A DNA stretch of 8,194 bases from Pedobacter sp. (GTDB lineage Bacteria; Bacteroidota; Bacteroidia; Sphingobacteriales; Sphingobacteriaceae). The stretch covers positions 1-8,194 of the forward strand of contig JAQBOT010000024.1 in the NCBI GenBank assembly GCA_028287885.1. The letters are read 5' to 3'. Each line of letters begins with the position of its first letter. Positions within the stretch are counted from its first letter, which is position 1. The notes under the pieces are model-generated. The model made no database searches. It saw only the letters and a list, made by a program, of their open reading frames with translations, and had not been told where the DNA came from. Below, in pieces: positions 1 to 6,071 of this stretch. The translations under genes and the position numbers were made by a program.

Positions 1-24
1 GGTATGGCTTTTAGATTTTAAGGT

Positions 25-486
25 ATGAACAGCTATTTTCAGCGGGTTTTTGAATATGACAATTGGGCGAAACTTAAACTTGCAACGGCAATCAGTACCT
101 TGCCAGGCGTTCCTGAGCGCGTACTGAGTGTGTATGCACATTTACTTGCCAGTAATCACATATGGCAATCCCGACTCCTGGGTGTTCCAGCGGAAATGGG
201 CGTTTGGGAGCCAATACCCTTGGCCAAGTGGTTCAGCCAGCAAGCGACGAACCACACCCAGATCATTAGTTATCTCGATAGCGTTGAAAGTAGTTCCTTT
301 TCCGAAGAAATCAACTATAAAACCACAAAGGGGATTCCTTTTCAAAACACTGTTGAAGGAATTCTGACCCATATGATAACCCATTCGAATTATCATATGG
401 GTCAGATCAACCTCTTACTAAAGGCGTTTCTTGATCCTTTGCCTGACCTGATGTACATCAGCTACCAAAGGGAACAGAAAAGTTAG
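25..486 (+). CDS. DinB-family (YfiT/DinB four-helix) protein
   Basis: A 153-residue protein with the length and helical pattern of the DinB/YfiT superfamily, a four-helix-bundle metal-binding fold that includes thiol-dependent transferases and damage-inducible proteins. The N-terminus with its YDNWA segment (residues 11-15) is the usual DinB helix 1. H45 and the paired H120/H124, followed by MGQI (125-128), match the family's His triad, so a divalent metal is probably bound. No signal peptide or membrane segment is seen, so it should be cytoplasmic. The ATG at 25 follows AAGG with only 1 nt of spacing, which is too close for an ideal ribosome site. A reading frame entering from the left edge stops at 19-21, so this gene may follow an upstream gene closely. 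Its 3' end lies 7 nt from the end of the convergent gene. The family assignment is firm; the substrate cannot be read from the sequence. Confidence 0.85.
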   Translation: MNSYFQRVFEYDNWAKLKLATAISTLPGVPERVLSVYAHLLASNHIWQSRLLGVPAEMGVWEPIPLAKWFSQQATNHTQIISYLDSVESSSFSEEINYKTTKGIPFQNTVEGILTHMITHSNYHMGQINLLLKAFLDPLPDLMYISYQREQKS

Positions 487-493
487 CCTCCAT

Positions 494-910
494 TTACTTA
501 AATAAACCAGACAATCCTCCGCCTGCATTTCCCGTCAACGAACTACCAAGTGATTCCGGTGTTATGCTGGAGTCGTTGGGATCATTTGCTTTATGCGCAA
601 ATTTCTGTAGCAAACCTGGTATAGCCGCGGTGATTGCAGCTGTAGCTGATGCTGGAAGTCCGAACTTAGAAGCTAAACTCCCCGTTAAGCCCCCTGTAAT
701 CGCGCTAGATATGCCGCCACCGCCACCGGTTAATGACGACAGTAGGCCGCCTGCTCCGCCCTGGCCTGAAGTCTGGCTCTTTAGTCCATCCTGGATGTGA
801 TTTGCAATTTCATGATGAACCTCATCCTGACGTTCCGCCGGGATCGCCGATGATACCTCTGGGTTTCCACCAATATGCTCCTTTACTAAATTCAAGATCT
901 GATCAAACAT
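494..910 (-). CDS. small Gly-rich DUF937-like protein
   Basis: A 138-residue protein of a type common in Sphingobacteriales and related to DUF937/YidB-like proteins; its function is unknown. The N-terminal 45 residues are helical and acidic (MFDQILNLVKEHIGG, then EVHHEIANHIQDGLK). A very Gly/Ser-rich segment follows (about 46-80). Next comes an Ala-rich hydrophobic helix (about 85-104) of the kind seen before the conserved KANDPND segment (107-113), and the tail is again Gly-rich. There is no signal peptide. The frame stays open upstream to an ATG at 967, but I chose the ATG at 910 because it is preceded by AGGAAAG at good spacing and begins with the hydrophobic MFDQIL start usual for these proteins; the extra 19 residues are Lys-rich and unconvincing. 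It is transcribed toward the DinB gene and is probably monocistronic. The family call is moderate. Confidence 0.75.
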   Translation of the reverse strand: MFDQILNLVKEHIGGNPEVSSAIPAERQDEVHHEIANHIQDGLKSQTSGQGGAGGLLSSLTGGGGGISSAITGGLTGSLASKFGLPASATAAITAAIPGLLQKFAHKANDPNDSSITPESLGSSLTGNAGGGLSGLFK

Positions 911-1064
911 AACTTTCCTTTTCTTTTTATAAAGCGTTTTCATGTACTTATGTTTTAAATTATCCAAATTGTCGTAAATGACCCTCGTTCTGTCGGATTA
1001 GCCGTCCGTCCTTTCTTGGCTTCTTCCGTAATTTCATCCATACAATTCAACTAAATATAAAGCC

Positions 1065-1484
1065 ATGTTAAAACTCAATGTTTACCTGAACTTCGACGGC
1101 AACTGCCGTGAAGCAATGACTTATTACCAGGAATGTCTTGGTGGCGACTTAGATTTTCAAACGTTGGTCGGATCTCCCTTGGAAGACCATATGCCTGACC
1201 AAAGAAAGGATAGCATTCTGCACAGTTCTCTAACGCTGCCGGGTTTTGTTCTTATGGGATCTGATATGGGTTGCAGCGGATTGATCCAGGGAACCCGGAT
1301 GTCGATGTGCCTGGACTGTACTTCCGAAGATCAAATCAGAACCTTGTTCGACGGTTTATCTGCTGGTGGTAATGTAAAGCATCCAATTGAAAATACCTTT
1401 TGGGGTGCTTTGTTTGGCGACCTTACAGATAAATACGGAAACCAATGGATCCTGAATTACACCATACCGGTCTTGCAGGATTAA
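1065..1484 (+). CDS. PhnB-type VOC (glyoxalase/bleomycin-resistance fold) protein
   Basis: A 139-residue cytoplasmic protein of the vicinal-oxygen-chelate superfamily, PhnB/YkcA-like branch (the '3-demethylubiquinone-9 3-methyltransferase'-type domain). The pattern is typical: an opening strand LNVYLNFDGNCREAMTYYQ (3-21), the LGGDL segment (25-29), a strand with ILHSSLTLPGFVLMGSD (51-67), the second beta-alpha unit with MSMCLDCTSEDQI (79-91), and the closing FWGALFGDLTDKYGNQW (112-128), the usual C-terminal signature. Members often keep the fold without the full metal site of glyoxalase I. H53 is a possible ligand, but I see no complete triad. The ATG at 1065 is the first in frame after stops. 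The ribosome site is weak. It starts 154 nt from the divergent Gly-rich gene, so the two could share a control region. The substrate is unknown; enzymatic labels from database annotation should not be trusted. Confidence 0.87.
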   Translation: MLKLNVYLNFDGNCREAMTYYQECLGGDLDFQTLVGSPLEDHMPDQRKDSILHSSLTLPGFVLMGSDMGCSGLIQGTRMSMCLDCTSEDQIRTLFDGLSAGGNVKHPIENTFWGALFGDLTDKYGNQWILNYTIPVLQD

Positions 1485-1568
1485 GGGACAATAACAATTA
1501 TCCGAGCGGCGGCGAATTATGCTAAAACTTTCTGATGTTTTTGAGTAGTTTAGTCTAAATCCTTATGA

Positions 1569-2471
1569 ATGAAAAGATCAATCCTACTTCCCGCCATTCT
1601 TTTGTCTTCCCTGGTACTGGCTTCATGCAGACAGGCAACGCATCTTCCGCATTATGATCACATTGTGGTTGTGATTGAGGAAAACCATGGATATGATAAC
1701 GTAATTGGCTCTTCAAATGCTGATTTTTTAAATAAGCTAGCAAAAGAGGGAGCGTTATTCAGCGACTCACATGGCGTAACACACCCCAGTCAGCCGAACT
1801 ATCTAGCTTTGTTTTCTGGCAGTACCCAGGGGATTACTGATGACAAGTGCCTGGAGGCAGAAACACCTTATGCTACAGATAACCTCGCTGCATCGTTGAT
1901 CAGTCATGGCTTCTCATTTAAGGGTTTTGCCCAAACGATGCCAAATGCTGGCTATACACCCTGTGAATTCGAGGATAGCAAGGTCACAGATGGCGTGCTG
2001 TACGCTAGGAAACATTGTCCATGGGTAAATTGGCAGGGTACCGGCGACAATGCGATACCTGCTTCCGTTAGTCAGCCGATGAGCGCTTTCCCGAAAGACT
2101 TTAGCGTTCTACCAACGGTGTCCTTCGTCGTGCCAGATCAGGATTATGATATGCATAATATCGGAGGGCCTGGCGACGCTGCGGCTATCCAACGGGGCGA
2201 TGCCTGGCTAAAGGATAATTTAGCTGCCTATGCGCAATGGGCCAAGAGTCACAATAGCTTGCTTATCGTAACGTTTGACGAAGACGATTTCAGGCCAGTA
2301 AACCACATAGCAACAATCTTTGCTGGGGCACATGTAGTTCCAGGTCAGTATGACCAGCAAATTAATCATTATAACGTTTTACATACCTTACAAGAGATCT
2401 ATGATCTTCCAGGTACCAGAGCAACGGCTAATGCTGAAGTTATCAGCGCGATTTGGAACAAAAAAGGTTAA
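1569..2471 (+). CDS. lipoprotein phosphoesterase (AcpA / phospholipase C-like, PF04185 type)
   Basis: A 300-residue secreted phosphatase-like protein. Residues 1-20 form a lipoprotein signal peptide: basic MKR, a hydrophobic run, and the lipobox LASC with C20 as the lipidated cysteine, so it should be anchored in the outer or inner membrane facing the periplasm. The mature part has the alkaline-phosphatase-superfamily layout of acid phosphatases and phospholipase C: IVVVIEENHGYDN (32-44) with metal-binding E38/N39, SQPNYLALFSG (74-84) with S74 as probable nucleophile, VPDQDYDMHN (188-197) with D190 and H196, WLKDNL (213-218), LLIVTFDEDD (231-240) with D237/E238, H246, and YNVLHTLQEIY (268-278). 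It likely hydrolyses phosphomonoesters or phosphodiesters; the substrate is undetermined. The start at 1569 is favoured by the immediate signal peptide, although a second ATG in another frame lies 4 nt upstream. The zincin-like gene begins 5 nt after its stop, suggesting an operon. Confidence 0.87.
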   Translation: MKRSILLPAILLSSLVLASCRQATHLPHYDHIVVVIEENHGYDNVIGSSNADFLNKLAKEGALFSDSHGVTHPSQPNYLALFSGSTQGITDDKCLEAETPYATDNLAASLISHGFSFKGFAQTMPNAGYTPCEFEDSKVTDGVLYARKHCPWVNWQGTGDNAIPASVSQPMSAFPKDFSVLPTVSFVVPDQDYDMHNIGGPGDAAAIQRGDAWLKDNLAAYAQWAKSHNSLLIVTFDEDDFRPVNHIATIFAGAHVVPGQYDQQINHYNVLHTLQEIYDLPGTRATANAEVISAIWNKKG

Positions 2472-2476
2472 TCACC

Positions 2477-2872
2477 GTGAAGCTTAAATTCTGGTCTGTT
2501 GTTGTTTCCCGGCTACCCGCAAATGCTATGGCGCTTTACCCCTTCATGTTGTTCAAATCCAAATCTTTAAAATCGGATGACCTTATCATAAATCACGAGA
2601 AGATCCACTTCAAGCAGCAACAGGAATTGTTAATCTTACCCTTTTACATCTTGTACCTGCTGCAGTATCTGGTCAACCGATTGAAGTACAAAAACCATCA
2701 GCAGGCTTATTTAAATATCTGTTTCGAACAAGAAGCCTACACAAACGATCGTAACATGGACTATCTCCATGGTAGAAAACCATATGCCTGGATCCATTTT
2801 CTAAAAGGCCGACCGATAGGGAGTCGATTAGATAATAAAAGCAATGGCAAACTTGATCAATTCAGAAAGTGA
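2477..2872 (+). CDS. small HExxH zincin-like protein
   Basis: A protein of about 131 residues, of a kind usually annotated as hypothetical in Bacteroidota. It carries INHEKIHFKQQ (38-48), an HExxH zinc-protease motif, followed by a hydrophobic helix (about 51-67, LLILPFYILYLLQYLVN). FEQEAY (83-88) could supply the third metal ligand Glu. This HExxH/ExEAY arrangement resembles a minimal metallopeptidase core. It has no signal peptide, and the hydrophobic stretch may be a buried helix or a single membrane pass. I prefer the GTG at 2477: AAAGG at 2463-2467 gives about 9 nt spacing, and the 5-nt gap from the phosphatase stop suits an operon. A TTG at 2453 in the same frame would overlap the phosphatase and add 8 residues. 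Its last 15 codons overlap the opposing regulator gene. Peptidase activity is inferred from the motif only. Confidence 0.72.
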   Translation: MKLKFWSVVVSRLPANAMALYPFMLFKSKSLKSDDLIINHEKIHFKQQQELLILPFYILYLLQYLVNRLKYKNHQQAYLNICFEQEAYTNDRNMDYLHGRKPYAWIHFLKGRPIGSRLDNKSNGKLDQFRK

Positions 2873-3232
2873 TTTGACATTCAGCTTTTTCCCAATGTTT
2901 TTCCGGTGATTGTTCACTGTATGGACGGATATGAACAAAAGCTCTGAAATGCTGTAACTGCTTTGACCATCAACAATCAGTTTAATTATTTCTCGTTCGC
3001 GCTTTGTTAGCGTTCTGAATCTCTTATAATTTTCTCTTACAAACTGATCCTGTTCACACAAAAAGTTCATTACTCTCGCCGCAGTATTCGTGCCGTATAG
3101 TTCGGTGGGATTAAAGGAAAAAGCCATTTCTGGCGGCTGGAAAATCTCCTTAGGAAATCGGTAATGCAAATTAAATAGTATAGATGGATAGTTGTCCTGC
3201 TGAACATTCGGGTTGTTGGATTTGAGTTTCAT
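2828..3232 (-). CDS. LuxR-type HTH transcriptional regulator, possibly short form
   Basis: A 134-residue protein with a clear LuxR/FixJ C-terminal helix-turn-helix at about 74-133. It contains LTKREREIIKLIVDGQSS (75-92), the turn ISELLFISVHTVNNHRKNI (95-113) with the recognition helix, and a final helix KSLSELIKFAIAF. The first 70 residues are not a receiver domain: there is no Asp pocket. They may be the tail of a PAS-like sensor module (FNLHYRFPKEIFQPPEMAFSF and FLCEQDQFVRENYKRF are visible). The frame stays open 22 codons upstream of the ATG (through DPQFLSSDFIISIRDF), but no usual start codon occurs there before a stop at about 3300. The protein may therefore be shortened compared with Bacteroidota relatives that have a full sensor domain. 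A weak GGGA precedes the ATG. The gene is convergent with, and overlaps by 45 bp, the zincin-like gene. Targets and signal are unknown. Confidence 0.8.
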   Translation of the reverse strand: MKLKSNNPNVQQDNYPSILFNLHYRFPKEIFQPPEMAFSFNPTELYGTNTAARVMNFLCEQDQFVRENYKRFRTLTKREREIIKLIVDGQSSYSISELLFISVHTVNNHRKNIGKKLNVKSLSELIKFAIAFII

Positions 3233-3553
3233 GAAATCCCGTATTGAAATGATGAAATCGCTTGAGAGGAATTGCGGATCTACGTCTTTCTGACTTGCTT
3301 ACACGTTGGAATAGAATACCTTAACCTTGTTTAAAGATATAAAAACCTGCATTCTTCATCAAGACCAGCAGATACACAATCTAATGCATAGTTCTTCCCA
3401 TAAATTCTTAATTTTTACGTTGTTAGATATTAATTCTCAACGATCTACAAATTAAAAATAAACAGTCATAGCTATTTGATCTGGTCTCTTTTTTTCGGAC
3501 ATTGTAAGTAGCCTCGGATAATTAAAATTAGACCACCTGATTTACTTAGTTAG
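3233..3553. other. AT-rich intergenic region between divergent genes
   Basis: A 321-bp stretch between the divergent LuxR-type and GH43-like genes. The only features I see are the candidate minus-strand promoter at 3332-3362 and a short open continuation of the LuxR-type frame at about 3233-3298. I find no convincing promoter for the GH43-like gene, no RNA gene and no strong hairpin. Short open frames here are under 25 codons, without ribosome sites or recognisable protein patterns. Confidence 0.6.
3332..3362 (-). promoter_or_regulatory. candidate Bacteroidota promoter for the LuxR-type gene
   Basis: On the minus strand, TTG (3362-3360), a 20-nt spacer and TATCTTTA (3339-3332) fit the Bacteroidota -33/-7 pattern TTG-N17-23-TAnnTTTG with one mismatch in the -7 box. 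Transcription would start near 3326 and leave a leader of about 95 nt before the ATG at 3232. This is a pattern match in AT-rich DNA and could be chance. Confidence 0.3.
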
Positions 3554-5020
3554 ATGTGCATGGAAAGTGAAGGAAAACTAACCAAGAAAATTATATTGTC
3601 TTCAAATTTGCTTGCACCAGCGAGATTTATCATTACAGTAAATGAGAGTTCGGACGGTGCAGAAAAGATGTTTGAAGTTTCTGGCCTGGATGCGCAACAA
3701 AACACTGTAGTCATAAGCCAGCCTATCAATGAACGCAATCCGCAGGCCTATTTGAAGTTTTTCCAAAATCTAGGCGCTAATTTTGACTTGCATGTACCTT
3801 TCAGGCAGGCAAAGCTGCGGCAACAGGAAACGCCGGAGCTTACATTGGACGTTTTGTTAAGTGAAAACCTGGCGCCAGATATGATATATGGCTATGGCGA
3901 TCCGGCAGTCACCAGGGTGTTCGACCACAATGGATATAAGTCATCTTATTACTTGTTGGTGTCCTCGTATGATGCATTGGATTCTTTTCCAATTCTATGG
4001 TCTGAGAACTTGTCTGACTGGACTTTCAAAGGTTGCGTGTTTCCAAGAGGAAAGCAGCCATTCTGGACTGTTGCACATGGAACAGGCACTGAATTCCGCT
4101 CTGCTGAGATACATTTGATTGGCATCGAATTCCGGGTTTACTTTGTTGCACGCGACAGGCTGAGCTGGCAATTGTGTATCGGCATGGCCAAGTCCTTATT
4201 TCCAGAAGGCCCCTATGTGGCGGATCAGGAACCGATCTTGAAGCAAAATGTGGTGGATCCACATGTCTTTGTCTATGATCCGGAGACCGTTTATTTATTT
4301 TGGAAAGAAGACAACAATACCGTTTGGCCTGGGCTACTCACAAAATTGCTTTATAACCATGCCGAATTTATCGAGCTGCTCTTTGAGGGCGCTACAGCCC
4401 GGAATACAGCTTCATTTACGATGACCTTATGGCCTTGGATTCAGACGCTTGAAGCGAAGGAGCACTTTATGGCTATGCAGAGTTTGGTCGACTGTATTAC
4501 CACTTCATTTTACTCCTTCTATCAAAAGCTTTTCAATCTATCCAGGGGTAAGCCAGACGCGCTTAGGGATGAGATCTACACGATCCTTAAATTCATGAAA
4601 ACGCCTATTTACGGGCAACAATTATCGCCGGATGGCTCTAGTCTTGTGCGTGAAAAAATTAAGGTTATTGAGAACGATCAGGAATGGGAAGCCCATGTGG
4701 TCGACGGAATCTGGATTGCACGTCATGAAGGTGTTTACCTTCTCTTTTACGTAGGCAATGACATATCAAACGCTCAATATGGAATTGGACTGGCCATCGC
4801 CAAGGCGCCACTTGGACCTTATGTGAAAAATAAACGGCCGATCATCCATGCTGGCCAAACCGAATGGTCGCCTGGTCACCCTTGCATTGTTGCTGGGCCG
4901 GATGGTATTTCCAGGTTAATCATGCATGGTTATTATCCCGATCAGACTGGATATAAACAATTTCAGGTTCTCTTATCCATCCCAATCAGGTTTGCGAACA
5001 ACAAGGTTAAACTGGGTTAG
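3554..5020 (+). CDS. GH43-like five-bladed beta-propeller protein with helical insertion
   Basis: A 488-residue protein with no signal peptide, so probably cytoplasmic. Residues 1-100 form an N-terminal region I do not recognise. From about 112 it follows glycoside hydrolase family 43 (arabinofuranosidase/xylosidase-like): GYGDPAV (113-119) with D116 as probable base, SAEIHLIG (183-190), VVDPHVFVYD (233-242) with D235 as the pKa-modulating Asp, then YLFWKED (247-253). Residues about 258-352 form a helical insertion. The propeller resumes with YGQQLSPDG (353-361), WEAHVVDGIWIARHEGVYLLFYVGN (split around 378-402), GLAIAKAPLGPYV (412-424) and the WSPGHP turn (438-443). At the position where the family normally has its general-acid Glu (V-E-G-P-W), I read D384. 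A second ATG (3560) is an equally possible start; neither has a clear ribosome site. No SusC/SusD genes accompany it. The fold call is good; activity and substrate are uncertain. Confidence 0.78.
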   Translation: MCMESEGKLTKKIILSSNLLAPARFIITVNESSDGAEKMFEVSGLDAQQNTVVISQPINERNPQAYLKFFQNLGANFDLHVPFRQAKLRQQETPELTLDVLLSENLAPDMIYGYGDPAVTRVFDHNGYKSSYYLLVSSYDALDSFPILWSENLSDWTFKGCVFPRGKQPFWTVAHGTGTEFRSAEIHLIGIEFRVYFVARDRLSWQLCIGMAKSLFPEGPYVADQEPILKQNVVDPHVFVYDPETVYLFWKEDNNTVWPGLLTKLLYNHAEFIELLFEGATARNTASFTMTLWPWIQTLEAKEHFMAMQSLVDCITTSFYSFYQKLFNLSRGKPDALRDEIYTILKFMKTPIYGQQLSPDGSSLVREKIKVIENDQEWEAHVVDGIWIARHEGVYLLFYVGNDISNAQYGIGLAIAKAPLGPYVKNKRPIIHAGQTEWSPGHPCIVAGPDGISRLIMHGYYPDQTGYKQFQVLLSIPIRFANNKVKLG

Positions 5021-5652
5021 TTCAGTCGCCCGAGGTAAAGGCTGTTTGAAACGCGCTGCCTGTCCTGAGCGATAAAGGCTATATAAAGCTCCATACGTTT
5101 TCCAACCAAAGAGGCGTGGAGCGGCAAAATATCAAAGCCTGCCTTTCTTTTTGCGCCGGCAACTTCATATATGGCGAGGTTCTCGTCGGGGAAGAAGGCC
5201 ATTATCATCACCTGGTCAGAGCCCGTATCCCAATCATTTTCTTCCTGATGTTTCCAGCTAAAATGCAGCTCGTTGCCGACCAATTTGACCAGGGCTTGTT
5301 CGGCTTCGAGCCCTGTTCCATTGCTTAGCCGGATGCGGTTGTAGGCAAGCTCCACCTTGCCATTTATTAAGGCCAGCGCATTCTTTTTATTATACGAGGT
5401 AGCTGCGTTGTGGTAATTATAGTTGCTATGTGCCAGACCTTCGGCGAATCCAAGCTTGATGAAGGGCTTAACATGTTTGAAGAAGCTCATTAGTACAGCC
5501 ATCTTGTTTGTATTGATAAGCTCAGCTGGAGTTAAAGGAGCGAGTCTTGTCCCGGCCGTACGTATACATGCCTTTCCCTTTGAAACGTAGAAGACTAAGT
5601 TGCCAACCTTCCCGCTTACCGGTCCCAATATGCCATATTTTGCTATTCCCAT
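5017..5652 (-). CDS. DUF6266 family protein
   Basis: A 211-residue protein with the N-terminal signature of DUF6266, a Bacteroidota family of unknown function: GILGPVSGKVGNLVFYVSKGKACIR (split over 7-31), then a Thr/Pro stretch (LAPLTPAELINTNK), an aromatic helix (MSFFKHVKPFIKLGFAEG, 55-72) and an Asn/Tyr/His-rich segment ending AATSYNKKNAL (83-93). The C-terminal half is predicted mainly beta (strands around 99-108, 121-134, 145-152, 186-196). It has no signal peptide or membrane segment. A weak AAAGAAA precedes the ATG at 5652. Its stop codon overlaps the stop of the convergent GH43-like gene by 4 bp (5017-5020), so the two transcripts must run into each other. The DNA upstream is full of inverted repeats, described separately. 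The family assignment is confident; the function is unknown. Confidence 0.8.
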   Translation of the reverse strand: MGIAKYGILGPVSGKVGNLVFYVSKGKACIRTAGTRLAPLTPAELINTNKMAVLMSFFKHVKPFIKLGFAEGLAHSNYNYHNAATSYNKKNALALINGKVELAYNRIRLSNGTGLEAEQALVKLVGNELHFSWKHQEENDWDTGSDQVMIMAFFPDENLAIYEVAGAKRKAGFDILPLHASLVGKRMELYIAFIAQDRQRVSNSLYLGRLN

Positions 5653-5680
5653 TTTCTTTAGTGTTTAAGTATTTGAATTC

Positions 5681-5696
5681 GCAGCACCATTGCTGC
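5681..5696. repeat. perfect 6-bp inverted repeat (hairpin)
   Basis: GCAGCA (5681-5686), a 4-nt loop CCAT, and TGCTGC (5691-5696) form a perfect stem, 29 bp upstream of the DUF6266 start. It would be inside the leader of that transcript if the promoter lies further upstream. No T-run follows on either strand, so it is not a standard terminator. Confidence 0.6.
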
Positions 5697-5731
5697 AACT
5701 GTACAAATAGATGATAATTTGATGGCTGCTG

Positions 5732-5766
5732 CTGTGGAACTGTGGAATTCCACAGCATTGCCACAG
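5732..5766. repeat. CTGTGG/CCACAG palindrome cluster
   Basis: Two tandem CTGTGGAA units (5732-5739, 5740-5747) face two CCACAG units (5750-5755, 5761-5766). The inner pair makes a perfect 16-bp palindrome at 5740-5755, CTGTGGAATTCCACAG, with no spacer. The outer units allow alternative pairings. Such an arrangement could be a dimer-binding site or cruciform-prone DNA; no known binding protein is evident. Confidence 0.65.
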
Positions 5767-5797
5767 GACTTTACTGGGTTGTAAACCTGTTTTTTCA

Positions 5798-5820
5798 TCA
5801 AACATTTTTATTGTGTTTGA
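5798..5820. repeat. 7-bp inverted repeat with 9-nt loop
   Basis: TCAAACA (5798-5804) and TGTTTGA (5814-5820) are perfect reverse complements around a 9-nt AT-rich loop. A T-run (5789-5795) precedes the stem on the plus strand; on the minus strand this reads as an A-run after the stem, so it is not a terminator for the DUF6266 direction. The role is unknown; it may be an operator. Confidence 0.5.
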
Positions 5821-5881
5821 ATTTGCTTTTGTATGGCGCAGTAACACGTCGGAACGACTGTAGCCTAAAGCAAGGCTAGAG

Positions 5882-5947
5882 CAGGGTGGATCCAGGGCAT
5901 TTAGCCCTGTTATGGCCCTGTTTGATCCCTGTTTCCGCCCTTGTTGT
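5882..5947. repeat. 11-bp-phased GC-rich repeat array
   Basis: Four consecutive 11-bp units start at 5904, 5915, 5926 and 5937: GCCCTGTTATG, GCCCTGTTTGA, TCCCTGTTTCC and the degenerate GCCCTTGTTGT. Just before them the reverse-complement core CAGGG occurs twice, also 11 bp apart (5882-5886, 5893-5897). The junction CAGGGC-ATTTA-GCCCTG (5893-5909) is a perfect hairpin. The 11-bp step is close to one helical turn, so all cores face nearly the same side of the DNA. Confidence 0.75.
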
Positions 5948-6053
5948 GCTTTGTGTCAGGCCTGCATGCACTTTAGGTATTACAAAGCTATTTATAGTGT
6001 GGCCAAAAGCAGGCTACTGCAGAACCTTGGTGATCTTAGAAAAAATTTCAATG

Positions 6054-6071
6054 AAACTATAAAAATAGTTT
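6054..6071. promoter_or_regulatory. predicted BlaI-family operator, copy 1
   Basis: AAACTAT-AAAA-ATAGTTT is a perfect inverted repeat with 7-bp arms and a 4-bp spacer, 53 bp upstream of the BlaI-family start. BlaI/MecI/CopY repressors bind short palindromes of this size as dimers, usually at their own promoter. Assignment to this repressor is inferred from position, size and duplication. Confidence 0.6.

Noticed and set aside
1..21. Possible last codons of an upstream gene (frame ending in TAA at 19-21)
   Set aside because: Only six codons are visible and other frames are equally possible; too short to call a gene.
564..800. Plus-strand frame through the Gly-rich gene, rich in Pro/Ala codons
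   Set aside because: It is the antisense of the Gly-rich coding sequence, with no ribosome site; the proline richness is the complement of glycine codons.
3383..3454. Short plus-strand frame of 23 codons in the AT-rich gap
   Set aside because: No ribosome site, random-looking composition, and shorter than any recognisable small protein.
5017..5652. Prophage or mobile-element origin for the DUF6266 gene
   Set aside because: No integrase, transposase, att-like duplication or phage structural gene is visible nearby.
5522..5847. Overlapping minus-strand frames upstream of and within the DUF6266 start
   Set aside because: They run through the palindrome cluster, lack ribosome sites and have no protein-family pattern.
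5882..5947. CRISPR array
   Set aside because: The units are only 11 bp, contiguous and without unique spacers; this is a short tandem repeat, not a CRISPR.
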